64,000 bases of DNA from Carallia brachiata. Taxonomy: Eukaryota > Streptophyta > Magnoliopsida > Malpighiales > Rhizophoraceae. Where the stretch lies: contig JADCRB010000042.1 in the NCBI GenBank assembly GCA_021464245.1, forward strand, positions 310,001 to 374,000, given 5' to 3'. Below are positions 37,641-48,775 of this stretch, piece after piece (the first letter of the stretch is position 1; each line of letters opens with the position of its first letter). Under the pieces are notes generated by a model that was not told the DNA's origin, ran no database searches, and was given only the letters and a program-made list of their open reading frames with translations. Both the position numbers and the translations under genes were made by a program.

Positions 37641-38180
37641 TATATGGTAAAGAAACTGTATGCCTCTTCCGGTGCCAAAAAGCATTAGGTATGGTAAAAT
37701 ATACTTCATTTTCAAATTCAGAAATCATATCCTTTATTCTTTGCTGTGTCTCAGGAGTATTTAATTGTTCACTAACTTGTTTATATTGGATTTCTTGATT
37801 CAAGTATTTTATTTGTTTTTTCTTTTGTATTAAAAGTATTTCTTTATTAGTATAGATAGTATCATTTTTTAATAAATCTATATCTTTTATTTTGGTTGAT
37901 ACAAAAATTCAAAACATATTTGTTCATCTAGTATTTTAGTAATTATTCCTTGAGGTGTTACTAAAAATGGATATATTTGAGTAAGAAAAGGTGTTCCTAA
38001 TATTATAACTTGTGATAAATCTTTTACTAAGATAAATACATTCTTAAAACATATTCCCTTATTACAGATATGAGCATTCGACAATTTATATGAAATATGC
38101 ATTTTATTATCATTAGCTCCTCTAAGTGTTATTGTTGTTTTTTCATAATATTTTGTTGGAATTATTCATTCTTGTATCAA
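37641..38180 (-). repeat. Left arm of viral inverted repeat (protease/RT segment, antisense)
   Basis: The reverse complement of this stretch matches 38,262-38,802 over about 540 bp with only scattered differences; on the minus strand it reads the same protein segments (NAFWHRKRHTVSLPY, TPFLTQIYPF). The spacer between arms is about 80 bp. It lies directly after promoter copy 1 and its leader. Confidence 0.9.
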
Positions 38181-38189
38181 TTATTTTTT

Positions 38190-40116
38190 GATATTTTAAA
38201 ACAAGAATTAAAAGACTTAAAAATATTAGTAGCCCTAGTTGACTCAGGAGCTGATTTAAATTGCATACAAGAAGGAATAATTCCAACAAAATATTATGAA
38301 AAAACAACAATAACACTTAGAGGAGCTCATGATAATAAAATGCATATTTCATATAAATTGTCGAATGCTCATATCTGTAATAAGAGAATATATTTTAAGA
38401 ATGTATTTATCTTAGTAAAAGATTTATCACAAGCTATAATATTAGCAACTCCTTTTCTTACTCAAATATATCCATTTTCAGTAACACCTCAAGGAATAAT
38501 TACTAAAATACTAGATGAACAAATATGTTTTGAATTTTTGTATCAACCAGAAATAAAAGATATAGATTTATTAAAAAATGATACTATCTATACTAATAAA
38601 AAAATACTTTTAATACAAAAGAAAAAACAAATAAAATACTTGAATCAAGAAATCCAATATAAACAAGTTAGTGAACAATTAAATACTCCTGAGACACAGC
38701 AAAGAATAAAGGATATGATTTCTAAATTTGAAAATGAAGTATATTCTACCATACCTAATGCTTTTTGGCACCGGAAGAGGCATACAGTTTCTTTACCATA
38801 TATTGCTAATTTTTCAGATAAACAAATACCTACAAAAGCTAGGCCCATACAAATGAATGCTGAACTATTAGAATATTGTAAGAAAGAGATTCAAGAATTG
38901 TAAGATAAGGGTTTGATTAGACCTAGTAAGTCCCCTTGGTCATGTTCTGCTTTTTATGTAAATAATCAAGCAGAAATAGAACGAGGAGCCCCTAGGTTAG
39001 TTATAAATTATAAACCATTGAATAAAGTTTTGGAATGGATAAGATATCATATACCTAATAAAAGAGATTTAATTAAAAGATTAAGTGGAGCAGTTATATT
39101 CTTACAGTTTGATATGAAATCTGGATATTGGCAAATACAAATAGAAGAAAAAGATAAATATAAAACAGCTTTTACAGTTCCTTTTGGACATTATAAATGG
39201 AATGTAATGCCCTTTGGTTTAAAGAATGCACCTTCGGAATTCCAGAATATAATGAATGACATATTTAATCCATATACTAAATTCACAATAGTATACATAG
39301 ATGATGTATTGGTATTTCAAAATCACTTACAGACCATTAAACTCATTTAAGAAAATTTTTAAATATAGTTAAACAGAATAGTTTAGTATTATCAGCAAAA
39401 AAGATGAAATTGTTTGAAGAAAAAACAAGATTTTTGGGATATGATATTCATGAAGGAAAAATAACTCCCATATGTATATCAATAGAATTTGCAATAAATT
39501 TCCTGATGAAATTAAAGATAAAAAACAATTACAAAGGTTTTTAGGATGTTTAAATTACGTAGCAGACTTTATACCTAATATTAGAACCATATGTGCTTCA
39601 TTATATCATATATTAAGAGAAAAACCTCCTCCTTGGACAGATGAAATGACTCAGATAGTTAAAAAAGTTAAGCATTTAGTAAAACATTTACCTTGTCTGG
39701 GAATACCAAATGATAGAGCATTTCTTATAATAGAAACAGATGCTTAGGATATAGGATATGGTGGAATATTAAAACAAAAATTAAATAATAAAGAGACAAT
39801 AATTAGATACTACTCAGGAATATGGCATGGACCCCAAGAAAGTTATTCCACTGTACAAAAAGAAGTTTTAGCTATAGTACTATGCATCATGGCATTTCAA
39901 GATGATGTTTTTAATAAAAAAATTTTGCTTAGAGTCGATTGTCAATCAGCAAAATTTATTTTGGAAAAAGATGTTAAAAATTAAGTTTCAAAACAAGTTT
40001 TTGCCCGATGGCAAGCATTAATTTCTAACTTTGATTTTACTATTAAATATATAAATGGAAAGTCTAACTCTTTGCCTGATTTTCTGTCTAGAGAATTTTT
40101 AAAGAATCATGAGTAA
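38190..40116 (+). pseudogene. Viral aspartic protease - reverse transcriptase - RNase H region, broken
   Basis: The protease active site VDSGADLN is at about 38,238-38,262. RT follows: PRLVINYKPLNK, FDMKSGYWQI, MPFGLKNAPSEFQ, YIDDVLVF (the catalytic YxDD at about 39,293-39,304). RNase H starts near 39,735 (IETDA) and has STVQKEVLAIV and FLSREF before the end at 40,116. In caulimovirids this part of the polyprotein makes the genome from pregenomic RNA. Breaks: an in-frame TAA at 38,901, a stop and frameshift near 39,348, stops near 39,746 and 39,984. The part upstream of the protease is missing because the genome was opened here. Bases 38,262-38,802 are the right arm of the inverted repeat. 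Confidence 0.9.
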
Positions 40117-41509
40117 GCAGAAAGTCACTCGTGAATTCTTTAAAATCAATGAAGTGTCGAATATCCCTGCATCAAATAGTCCAGCGTCAAATAGTCCTCT
40201 GTCTTTAAGACCTCAAGCGTCGAATAGATCAGTGTCAAATATTTTGAATATAGATTTGAATAACCAATTTTCTATTCTAGGAAAAATACCTTCTGCCTCT
40301 AAACCTCAGACCAGTCCAAGAAATTATAAAGATATCTTTCAATTAAAACCTCCTTCTACACCTTCTACCTCATCCACCTTGCCCTATAGACCACCTTCTC
40401 CTGATCCTGAATATGTGGTTAAAGATGTTGAACTCATCTGTGTACTAGAACCCGAATACCAGAATATCCCTATTTCTGAAATCTCTGCCAAAATGTTTCC
40501 AAAAAATAGTGCTTTTCTCCCCCAGACACTCAAAAAGAATAGAAAGTTTTATGAATATATTATTGTGGATACTGCATCAGCTGATATTGAGCATACTCTG
40601 GATAAGGACCAAGAAATTCAGTACTCCAAGATAAATATCAAGAGAATCATCACTTTGAATGAATGGATAAAAATGATTGAAGAACAAACCAGCCAATTCA
40701 CTTCTATTCTCCATAATCCCATACTCAGTCCAAAGCACCATATCCCTGAATTTCTTCTGAATCAAAAGAATGTCCCTCTTATGTATAGATATATAAAGTT
40801 TTCTAATAATTATGACCCTATAGTATTTAATTATTGTGACTATATTTCTGCATGGAACAATATCTTAATGGTTGGAAGCTACAAACACTCATGGTTCATC
40901 AGAATATTAGGTGATCATCCTAGAATATTCCCTTCTTAGTTTCATTCTTGGTGACTATGCTTTGGAATCACTGAACAAGTTTTCCCTAATAAAACCCTTG
41001 ATGGATATAAACTTTTTTTTGATGCAATCCATGAATTACCCATAGCTCATGTTTGTTATTTTACCCTTACTTTTGATATACCCTGGATAATGAAGCGGAA
41101 TTTTTCTATCCAAAAAATACATCACTCTCCATACCCTCCTTCTCTGGTTCGAAATATCCAAGTAAAATGGTGGAAAAAGCTCACAGATGATAAAGCCTGT
41201 CTGAATATAGTCTCACAATGGTTAATAAAACAGCAAGTCCATGGTTCTTGTACTCCTTTGAATAGTCCCTTTTCCAGTTCCAAAAAGAAAATTCACGATA
41301 ATCTTTCGACTGTCAGCTCCAAGGAAGAATATAAGAAACGATTAATGGAAGCCTTGTCTGAATTATCTCAAGATGAAGATGAGGATCCCATAATAGTTTC
41401 TCCTGCTACACAACAATCTCAATATCAAAATGAAGATCCTGACTATGACCTGGGGTTAGATTATGCTCACATGATGAAAGAATTGTACCCCACTCGATAT
41501 CCACGATAA
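40109..41509 (+). pseudogene. Viral ORF2, unknown function, two in-frame stops
   Basis: A frame of 467 codons starts at ATG 40,109, overlapping the RNase H end by 8 bases, and continues to 41,509 in one phase, interrupted by TAG at 40,937 and TGA a few codons later. The N-terminal part is rich in Ser, Pro and Asn (SNIPASNSPASNSPLSLRP), the middle is mixed (LNEWIKMIEEQTSQ, YKHSWFIRILGD) and the C-terminus is acidic (ELSQDEDEDPIIV). I recognise no catalytic motif, transmembrane segment or transactivator signature. A second ORF of unknown function after RNase H is known in florendoviruses. It lies just upstream of promoter copy 2. Confidence 0.75.
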
Positions 41510-41519
41510 AAAAGAGCTT

Positions 41520-42123
41520 CAAAATTATTGAAGGATGACAAAAGTAATGACATCACCTCCCACTCATGTCTGCCATACTTTCATAGTGCCTGCCAGCTGT
41601 GAATTGATGACGCATGCCATGACGTCAAAAACAATAATGTAATACAGCTGTCATGACAGCTGTCTTTTCAGCTGTCCCATGAATAATGAATATCTCTTGT
41701 ATAAATACTCTCTCTCGGGACAGATTCAAGCAGAGCGAAAAACACTTACTTTCACTTGTAAGCTCACACACTCACCCTCTGCTTATGCCAGTTCCCTGCA
41801 GACCTTCTCTGAATATCTCTTCTCTTCTGAATAAAATTCTGAATATTTGAATAAGGTAACTCTTGTCTTTCAATATGGATTTTCCTATTCCTCCTCTTGT
41901 ATGGTTAGCAGAAGTCGATCATTGTATGCATAAACACTCTGATTTACCTCAAACAATTAATTTATCTAAGTTTCATACATGTCATCTACATTTTCACCAG
42001 CCTCACTGTTTGTGTCGATCATTGTATGCATAAACACTCTGATTTACCTCAAACAATTGATTTATCTAAGTTTCATACATGTCATCTACATTTTCACCAG
42101 CCTCACTGTTTGGTATCAGAGCC
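41520..42123 (+). promoter_or_regulatory. Viral intergenic region copy 2: promoter, leader, primer-binding site
   Basis: Same layout as copy 1: TGACG pair at 41,605-41,627, TATA at 41,700-41,707 (tataaata), AATAAA at 41,830-41,835, primer site tggtatcagagcc at 42,111-42,123. It differs by an insertion of about 20 bp around 41,652-41,675 (partial repeat of cagctgtc) and by a 100-bp tandem duplication in the leader. It precedes the MP and CP genes in the normal viral order. Confidence 0.8.
41914..42113. repeat. 100-bp tandem duplication in the viral leader
   Basis: gtcgatcattgtatgcataa starts at 41,914 and again at 42,014, and the intervening 100 bases are repeated almost exactly. The other intergenic copy (37,500-37,600) has one unit. 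The first unit ends just before the primer site would start, so only one primer site is present. Confidence 0.88.
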
Positions 42124-42145
42124 AATGTGGTGGCCTCTTAACAGA

Positions 42146-42451
42146 ATGAAATTAATTCGTATTTTGCATGTCAATACTAATAACCAGACTATGGAATATC
42201 ATTGGGAAATAAAATTTCGTCAGCATATGATTAAGCCCCATAATGAAGTTATAGTAGATGCTAATAGAGCTGTCAGAAATTGTAAGAATCAAATTAGGGA
42301 ACATAAAAAAATTTATGAGCAGATGAAGTGTAATGTTAGTAGGATGAATATTGCATATCTCCTTATGTTAGTCCAAAGAAAAACGAGGATAGAAAGGATG
42401 GAGCAGGAATTAAACCACCTGCAAGAATATACTGCAGGATTATATATCTAA
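42146..42451 (+). CDS. Small viral ORF after the primer site
   Basis: This 101-codon frame starts at ATG 42,146, 23 bases after the primer site, and is also open upstream to 42,026. The product is basic and likely alpha-helical (NEVIVDANRAVRNCKNQIRE, RKTRIERMEQELNHLQ), suggesting a coiled coil. I do not recognise it. It could be the N-terminal part of the large viral ORF, since the movement protein follows about 180 bases on after stops, or a separate small protein. It is one of the few viral frames without a stop. Confidence 0.55.
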   Translation: MKLIRILHVNTNNQTMEYHWEIKFRQHMIKPHNEVIVDANRAVRNCKNQIREHKKIYEQMKCNVSRMNIAYLLMLVQRKTRIERMEQELNHLQEYTAGLYI

Positions 42452-42633
42452 GATAGTGTGTGTATTAAGTTAATATTATTAAAATTAAGAGTGAACTAGA
42501 TAGTGTGTGAAAAGCTTGAATAAGGCCTCTGGTAGCGTTGGTCAGCCAGAAATTCCGTTGGTCAGCCAAAATAGTACGCAGGTTGCGGAAAAGGTGGTCC
42601 TGATACTAGAACCGTGTTCAGGTAAATCATACA

Positions 42634-43735
42634 ATGTCTATTTTTACTCGAAGTTTTAGTAAATCAGCTAGTACATCATCTTCTTATGATAATGATCCCG
42701 ATATAGTCGATTATAATAGGCATAGTATGCAAATAGCAAAGATAGAACAGGCTCTACATAATTAGAATATTCCTAAACAGGCTAAAAAAGAGATATATCA
42801 AATAGGTAGATTTGATAGCTGAAAACATGAATATATAATTGATACTTGTGAACGAACTTTACATGTAGATCCTAATGTTCAAGAAATTAGTTTAATAGAT
42901 GAGTCTATTATAGATAAATATAAAGAATCTAATCAGTTTATACATATTGGAATGGTACAGATAGCCCTCAAACCATTACATCGTCTAGGAATAGATACAC
43001 CAATCTTGATGTGCCTTCGGGATGCTCGATTACTGGATTTTCAACAATCTTTACATGTTGTATTTGAATCCAATTTAGCCAAAGGCCTTGTATATTTTAA
43101 TTGTTATCCTAATTATGCTGCATCATTATTTGATCAAAATATGGATAAAAGTTTGGTATTAAATTTACAAGTTCCAAAAAATATGTTACCAGGATTCAGA
43201 AATATTGCACTAATACAGAATATATTATAAAATAATGCCTACAACCTTATCTCCAAAAGCATTAATGAAATCCCCAAAAGGACAAACATTACTAGTAGAA
43301 GTAAATTGTGAAAGATCATTTGTAGAAACACCAAAGTTAATAGACTGAAATCATGTCACTTTTCCAAATAGATGGATATTGTCTAATGTACAAGTACCAA
43401 CACCAATAGCACCAAAAATAAACCCTACTCAAATAATACAAGATAATAATGGGAATGTAGAAATAATATTTCCTTCTAGAAGAATGGAACATTTGAGAAT
43501 ATCTTCATTTAGAAAATCAACAAGTAGTATACCTTCAAATACTCCATCAACTTCAAGTACAATAAATGTCCCAATAAATACTACACCAGAATCAATAAAG
43601 ATAACCAATCTATTAACAGGAGTAGATTTCCATAAACCAATTCCACATCCAATATATCATGTACAGACAAAGGATTCTTCTGCTTCCGGCCCTTCATCAC
43701 CTACCCCAAGTGATATGCAAAGTCAATTACAATAA
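42634..43735 (+). pseudogene. Viral movement protein region, broken
   Basis: From ATG 42,634 the product contains IDESIIDKYK, MVQIALKPLHRLGIDTPI, CLRDARLLDFQQSL and LVYFNCYPNYAASLFDQN, a pattern I associate with 30K-superfamily movement proteins of Caulimoviridae, which enlarge plasmodesmata for cell-to-cell spread. Stops occur at about 42,763 and 42,820, a frameshift at about 43,230 and a stop at about 43,346. The C-terminal part (43,379-43,735) is Ser/Pro/Thr-rich linker-like sequence. Assignment rests on position and motif shape. Confidence 0.72.
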
Positions 43736-43737
43736 TA

Positions 43738-46051
43738 TGGCATTTTACATAAATAGAAAATAAATAAATAAAGAATTTAACTCAGACAAGAATAATATTA
43801 AACGAATAGAATTCTTTAATAATACTACTTTTGAACAAAGACAAAATTTAAAAGAATGCTATTATAAGGATTTAGAAAAATACAAACAGATAATACCTTT
43901 CTTTGAATGGTATGATATATATAGATATGCATATGGTCAAATCAGTATCAATGTTTTAAAAACAACTATGTAAGAATGGGAAACTATTACTCACAATAAA
44001 ATCACTTCCATTCATTCCCCCATAGAGGAATATACATTTAAACAATATGGACAATTCGTTATAGCTTCACCATTTAAAATGCTTGTCATAAACCCTAATT
44101 CAACTCTTATTACTCAAAAAACTATTAGAAATATACATCATAAATCTAATTACACTAATAAAACCCTACATACTATAACTCAGCAACTAAATAATATAAA
44201 ATCTAATATTATTTCTCAAATCCCTCAACCAAGCCAACCATCTTCTAGTACAACTCATTTTTCAAAAATACATTTAGATCAACCTTTATTTCAAATATTA
44301 GATACTCCCCCTGAATTACAATTAAAACAAAGTCCATCTAATTTAAATCTCTTGACTGAAATAACTAAAAAATTAGAAGAATTAAAGGTTCATGACAAAA
44401 TACAGATAGTAACTAACCAAGAAGATGAATCAGATGAATCAAATAATCAAGATATACTAACTATTGAAGATCTAAAAGAACAATTTCAGAATACTATGGA
44501 GATAAATAAAATTAGAGGTCATATTAAACATACTACTAGTAGAATATATCCAAGACATAAGACTCATTTTTATTACCCTCGACCTTCTTTACCAGATATT
44601 ATGACTGAAGAAAAAGTTGTGAATCCTGTTACTGCATTTACTGCTGATGGTATCTACAAATGGAATATTGATGGAATGAGTGAACATAATATTTTACAAG
44701 TAATATAACAAATGACTATAGTCGCTACAACATACAAACATAGAAATAATACAGATAAAGCTGTTGCATGGAATTTAGTTGCAGGTTTTACTAGCGCCCT
44801 TAAAGGCTGGTGGGATAATTATTTAACAGAAACACAAAGAAATTATATAATACAATCTACTAAACAATACAAACATCTATCACTATAACATCACCCACTG
44901 ACCCTTCAACCTCTACAGTTGTAATAAAAGAATAAACACAAGAAAATGGTGTTGCTGTATTAATATTTGCTGTTACAAAACATTTCTTAGGAGAACCCAA
45001 AGCTTTACAAGATAAATCATCTGAAATACTAAATAATTTGAGATGTCTCACTTTACAAAATTTTAGATGGTATAAAGACATGTTTTTACAAAAAGTATTT
45101 ACAAGACTAAATTGTAATCAAACATATTGGAAAGAAAGATTTCTAGCTGGATTGCCTAAATTATTTGGTGAAAAGGTAAAACAAAGAATAAGAGATGTAA
45201 ATGATAATAGTATACCTTATGATGAATTTTCTTATAGAGATTTAATAACTTATATTAATAATGAAGGATTAAGTGTATATACTGATTTAAAATTTAAAGC
45301 AAAATTAAAAAATGAATTAGCTCAGAATAAAAGAGAGTTAGACGATTTTTGTAGACAATATGGTTATGATCCTATAATAGCTCCTTCTACATATAGGAAA
45401 AAGAAATATAAAAAGCAAAAGAAGTGTTACAAGCCATATAACCTTATCGTCGCTACAAAAATCAAAAAACTCAAAAACAAGAATATACACCTGATGCTAA
45501 AAGAAGACCTTATAAAAAAATATAAAGAAAATAAACCAGAAAATAAAACTTACAAAAAGGAGATAGTATGTTATAAATGTGGAAAACCTAGTCATTATAA
45601 AAGCCAATGTAAATTGAAAGATAAAATACAAAATCTAGACATGGATAAAGAATTAAAACATAAAATTTTAAATATAATAGACGGTACTTCTTCTGATTCT
45701 GAATTTTCATCTAATGAAATTAATATAATTGAATCTGAATCTGAATACTCTAGTGATAGTAATATCTCAGGATTATGTTGTAATTTTGAATGTGGACATA
45801 TAAATGTTATAACCAATAATAATAGTGATAAAAAGACTAGATTAATACTAGAAATAATTGATCAAATTTCAGATCCTGATATTAAAAAAGAATATTTAAC
45901 AAAATTAAAAACTGAATTGCTGGATCAACCTACAAAAGAATATGAACCATACTCATTAAGAAAAATATGGACTGAAGGAATAAAACAAGAACAATACACG
46001 CAGCAAAATTCTAAATCATCTATTACTCTGGAAGACTTAAAGAAGAAATAA
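43738..46051 (+). pseudogene. Viral coat protein region with zinc knuckle, broken
   Basis: Recognisable core: GFTSALKGWWDNYL (about 44,785-44,825), LRCLTLQNFRWYKDMFL and WKERFLAGLPKLFGEKV (about 45,040-45,180), a Lys-rich stretch, then a CCHC zinc knuckle CYKCGKPSHYKSQC (C-x2-C-x4-H-x4-C, about 45,570-45,611) and an acidic Ser-rich tail. These are typical of caulimovirid coat proteins, which package pregenomic RNA. The N-terminal part (44,079-44,708) is a long Ser/Thr/Gln-rich and acidic region. Breaks: stops near 43,764, 43,970 and 44,706 and a frameshift at about 44,885-44,940. It ends at the right junction; the protease that should follow is at the left end of the insertion. Confidence 0.85.
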
Positions 46052-46067
46052 GACAAAATAAAAGAGA

Positions 46068-46096
46068 AACTTAAAAAGATTAACAATAAAAAAAAA
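46068..46096. repeat. Right copy of the 29-bp direct repeat flanking the virus
   Basis: Matches 37,057-37,085. Beyond it the host sequence of block A (from about 19,392) resumes. Confidence 0.85.
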
Positions 46097-48422
46097 AGAG
46101 AAACCTAATTTCATATTACTCAGTTAATTCGTGTACAATTTAGCGAGATGCTTTTTTCTTTTTTTTTGGTTAAAGGGTCCTAAATTCTTTTTTTGTTGTT
46201 CAACCTTAAAAAATTATTTTATTATTTGTTCTTGCTCCATTAAAACATTCATTGAATCGCGAATTATGTAAAAAAGATAGTTCTCTCTTTTATATAAATC
46301 ACGAATTACATGCATTTTTTTAATTTAAAAAAAATACTCCCCCAAAGTTTTATTTACTGTTTGGCAATTTAGCCATATTTTATTAATTGTCATTCCCTTT
46401 ATTTTTGACCCGCAAAAATAAAGAAAGAAAAACAAGATTTAAGAGACCAAACACCACCACCTGAAAATTACTTTGAATTGGGTTACGTTTTTCTCCGTTT
46501 TTTTTTTTTTTTTTTGCCTGAGAATACTAGCATTAAAATTAGAGGATGTTAAAAAAAAGATAGAAAAGGTTTATTTTGTAAGGTAAAGAAAAGGTTTATT
46601 TTGTAAGGTTCCGTTTGTTTCAGAAAAAATATAATTTTAAAAATTATTTTTCAGATTTTTTCGTGTTTGAAACGCCATAAAAAAGTGAACAAAAAATAAG
46701 ATTAGTCAACAAAATAATTTAATTATTTTTCTTAGAAAATGACATCCCAATTTAACAAGGGAATGTCCTTTTCTAACCCAAGAAGTGTCCATGCCGGCTT
46801 CTCCTCAATTTTAAAAAAATTTAAGGAATTTTTAATTTGACTCTTTATTTTTAACAAATATAACTTATTTATTATTTTACATTATGTGATAAATGTAATC
46901 CACCTAAATAAAGAAATAAAAATAACATTTATATAGTATTAAATCATGAGTTAATTTTAGACAAAAAAAAAGTAAAATTAATAAGCGTAAAATTTACAAA
47001 CACCTTAATTTTAACTCTATAAACTTTAGGGACATTTGTCATTTAAAACATATAAATCTTCTATTTGGGGCAAACCTAATCGGTATAAGATTGTGTTTAT
47101 CTATATTGGCTTTTTTAATTTAGTTAATTAATGGTTATTCCTAAAATTAAAGATTTTGCCAACTCATCATTTTTGCCTTTTGAAATAAGGAGAATCAAGA
47201 GAGAATTTCTCAAAATTGTCAGCAAAAATTAAATGTACATGTATATATCTTAATGTTGAAAAACCTATTAATATGCCTAACGGATTATTTTAGGGACATA
47301 ACCCATTATAGAGCTTGCCATAGTTCGGTTCTAATTCGGTGTAATTGGCGATTTCGCCTCACTTTAATTTCAATTCCATTATGATTTGGTTCATTAATTG
47401 AAGTTAAGGTTTGAGCTTAATTTCAATTCAATTCCGCTCGATTTATTATCAAAAAGTAGGACATTTTTATTTTCGATTTTTTTTGGAAGACTTTAAAAGG
47501 CATATCACCACTACTTGAGGTGATAATTGGTGATAACTCAGCATATTTTTCCATTTTAGACTCGATTTCAAGTTTTACAAGCAGCACTTTAAGTTTTTGA
47601 CTTCTAAATTTGTTCAGCTTGACTGTGACCTGCACGCTCTTAGTTCTAAATTTATTAACACCGTTTAGTCGGTTTAAGAGAGAACCACTTCAGCCCAATA
47701 ATGTTTGAGTGGTGGGTCCCTTCTTACAAGTTGGATTGAATGTGATAAAATAAACGAGAATTACTCTAGACACTGCTCATAAATTTGATAATCGACATAT
47801 CTACAATAAATTTATTTTTGTCAAAAAAAATGCACGTCACCAACTCATCATTTTCTTCTTTTTTTTTTTTTTTTAACCGACAGAAAAGCTTTTGTGGAGT
47901 CTATTTTTCACACCATTTAAGGGAAACACAATTAATTAGTTCACTCATCAATAACTTAAAATTAATTTTGTCCTTAATTACATATCTAAATATATACTTC
48001 TATGAACTAGTATGTTTGAATTCAATATAAATATTCAATAGTGTTAATGGTCACCAAAATTTGTTAACATGATAATTACAAAAAAGAAATTTAATAATAT
48101 CTTTATTTAGATGATTATTGGTTACCTATATAGTGGTCAAATCTTCATAATTTACCAAAATAGTAAAACTTAGTTAATTTTAATTTAGAAGCATTTTACT
48201 TACTTTTTTTTCTTTTTCTTTTTTTTTTTTTTTTTTTTTGTGCAACAATGAATCAACCAATTGAACCAGCTGTTCACAGTTCTAGGAGACCTTGAACTCA
48301 CCCTGCTCGATCTCGATTCGCAACAAGAATTGTGTGTCAGATTTTGTTCAAATCGGAATCGTACTCAGAGTTCATGCGATGGGTTTCGTTTGATGCATGA
48401 TCAATCTCAAGAATGTTTAGGT
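46097..48422. other. AT-rich spacer, paralogous to 19,392-21,769
   Basis: No gene is seen. It has a T run at about 46,498-46,515 where block A has the G tract, a small direct duplication of aggtttattttgtaaggt at about 46,567-46,609, and homology to block A up to the LTR remnant. Confidence 0.65.
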
Positions 48423-48722
48423 TGTTTAATAATTTCTAAGATCATGATTGTGTAAGAATAATTAATTAAAGTTTAAATTGATTATAATCATTATTTTTAA
48501 TGGAAGGAAGTGGAGTAACGATTGATAATTGACAGAATTCATATCCTAATTTATATAGATTGAAGCCTATAAACTATCATTGTATGTTTTAAAAAGCAAT
48601 CAATCCATATATTAAATGCTAAAATTTAAATACCTTAATTTTTATTATTTGTTTCAGTGTAATATGACTGAAATTAAATCTTTTAAGCTCAAATAAATTT
48701 TAAAGTCTTATATTTAATATCA
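48423..48722 (+). mobile_element. Copia 5' LTR plus PBS remnant (block B), internally deleted
   Basis: Paralogue of 21,770-22,200. The LTR start (tgtttaataatttctaag) and end (aagtcttata) remain, but roughly 110 bp near the left end are missing compared with 21,790-21,910. The tail taatatcaaagctaac is the decayed primer site. Confidence 0.7.
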
Positions 48723-48775
48723 AAGCTAACCTTTCAATCTGGTCAAAAAAAAAAAAAAGCTAACCTTTCAATCTG
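48722..48775. repeat. 20-bp target duplication around a bare poly-A insertion
   Basis: aaagctaacctttcaatctg occurs at 48,722-48,741 and 48,756-48,775, separated by gtcaaaaaaaaaaa. Block A has a single version at about 22,192-22,211. This is what an almost completely 5'-truncated LINE or SINE insertion would leave. Confidence 0.7.

Larger units (their letters stand above)
37086..46067 (+). mobile_element. Endogenous pararetrovirus, florendovirus-like (Caulimoviridae), rearranged
   Basis: About 9 kb of caulimovirid sequence. Order on the + strand: intergenic region with promoter and primer site (37,132-37,640), inverted protease/RT segment (37,641-38,180), protease-RT-RNase H (38,190-40,116), a second ORF (40,109-41,509), a second intergenic region (41,520-42,123), small ORF (42,146-42,451), movement protein (42,634-43,735), coat protein (43,738-46,051). 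Bases 38,190-46,051 equal about one circular genome opened between coat protein and protease; the rest is an extra piece. MP-CP-PR-RT-RH followed by an ORF of unknown function fits florendoviruses better than badna- or caulimoviruses; this placement is from gene order only. All ORFs carry stops or frameshifts. Insert-free paralogous site is in block A. Confidence 0.88.

Noticed and set aside
37448..37798. 116-codon frame across the viral leader into the inverted segment
   Set aside because: It is created by the rearranged junction at about 37,626 and includes the primer site; not a normal viral gene.
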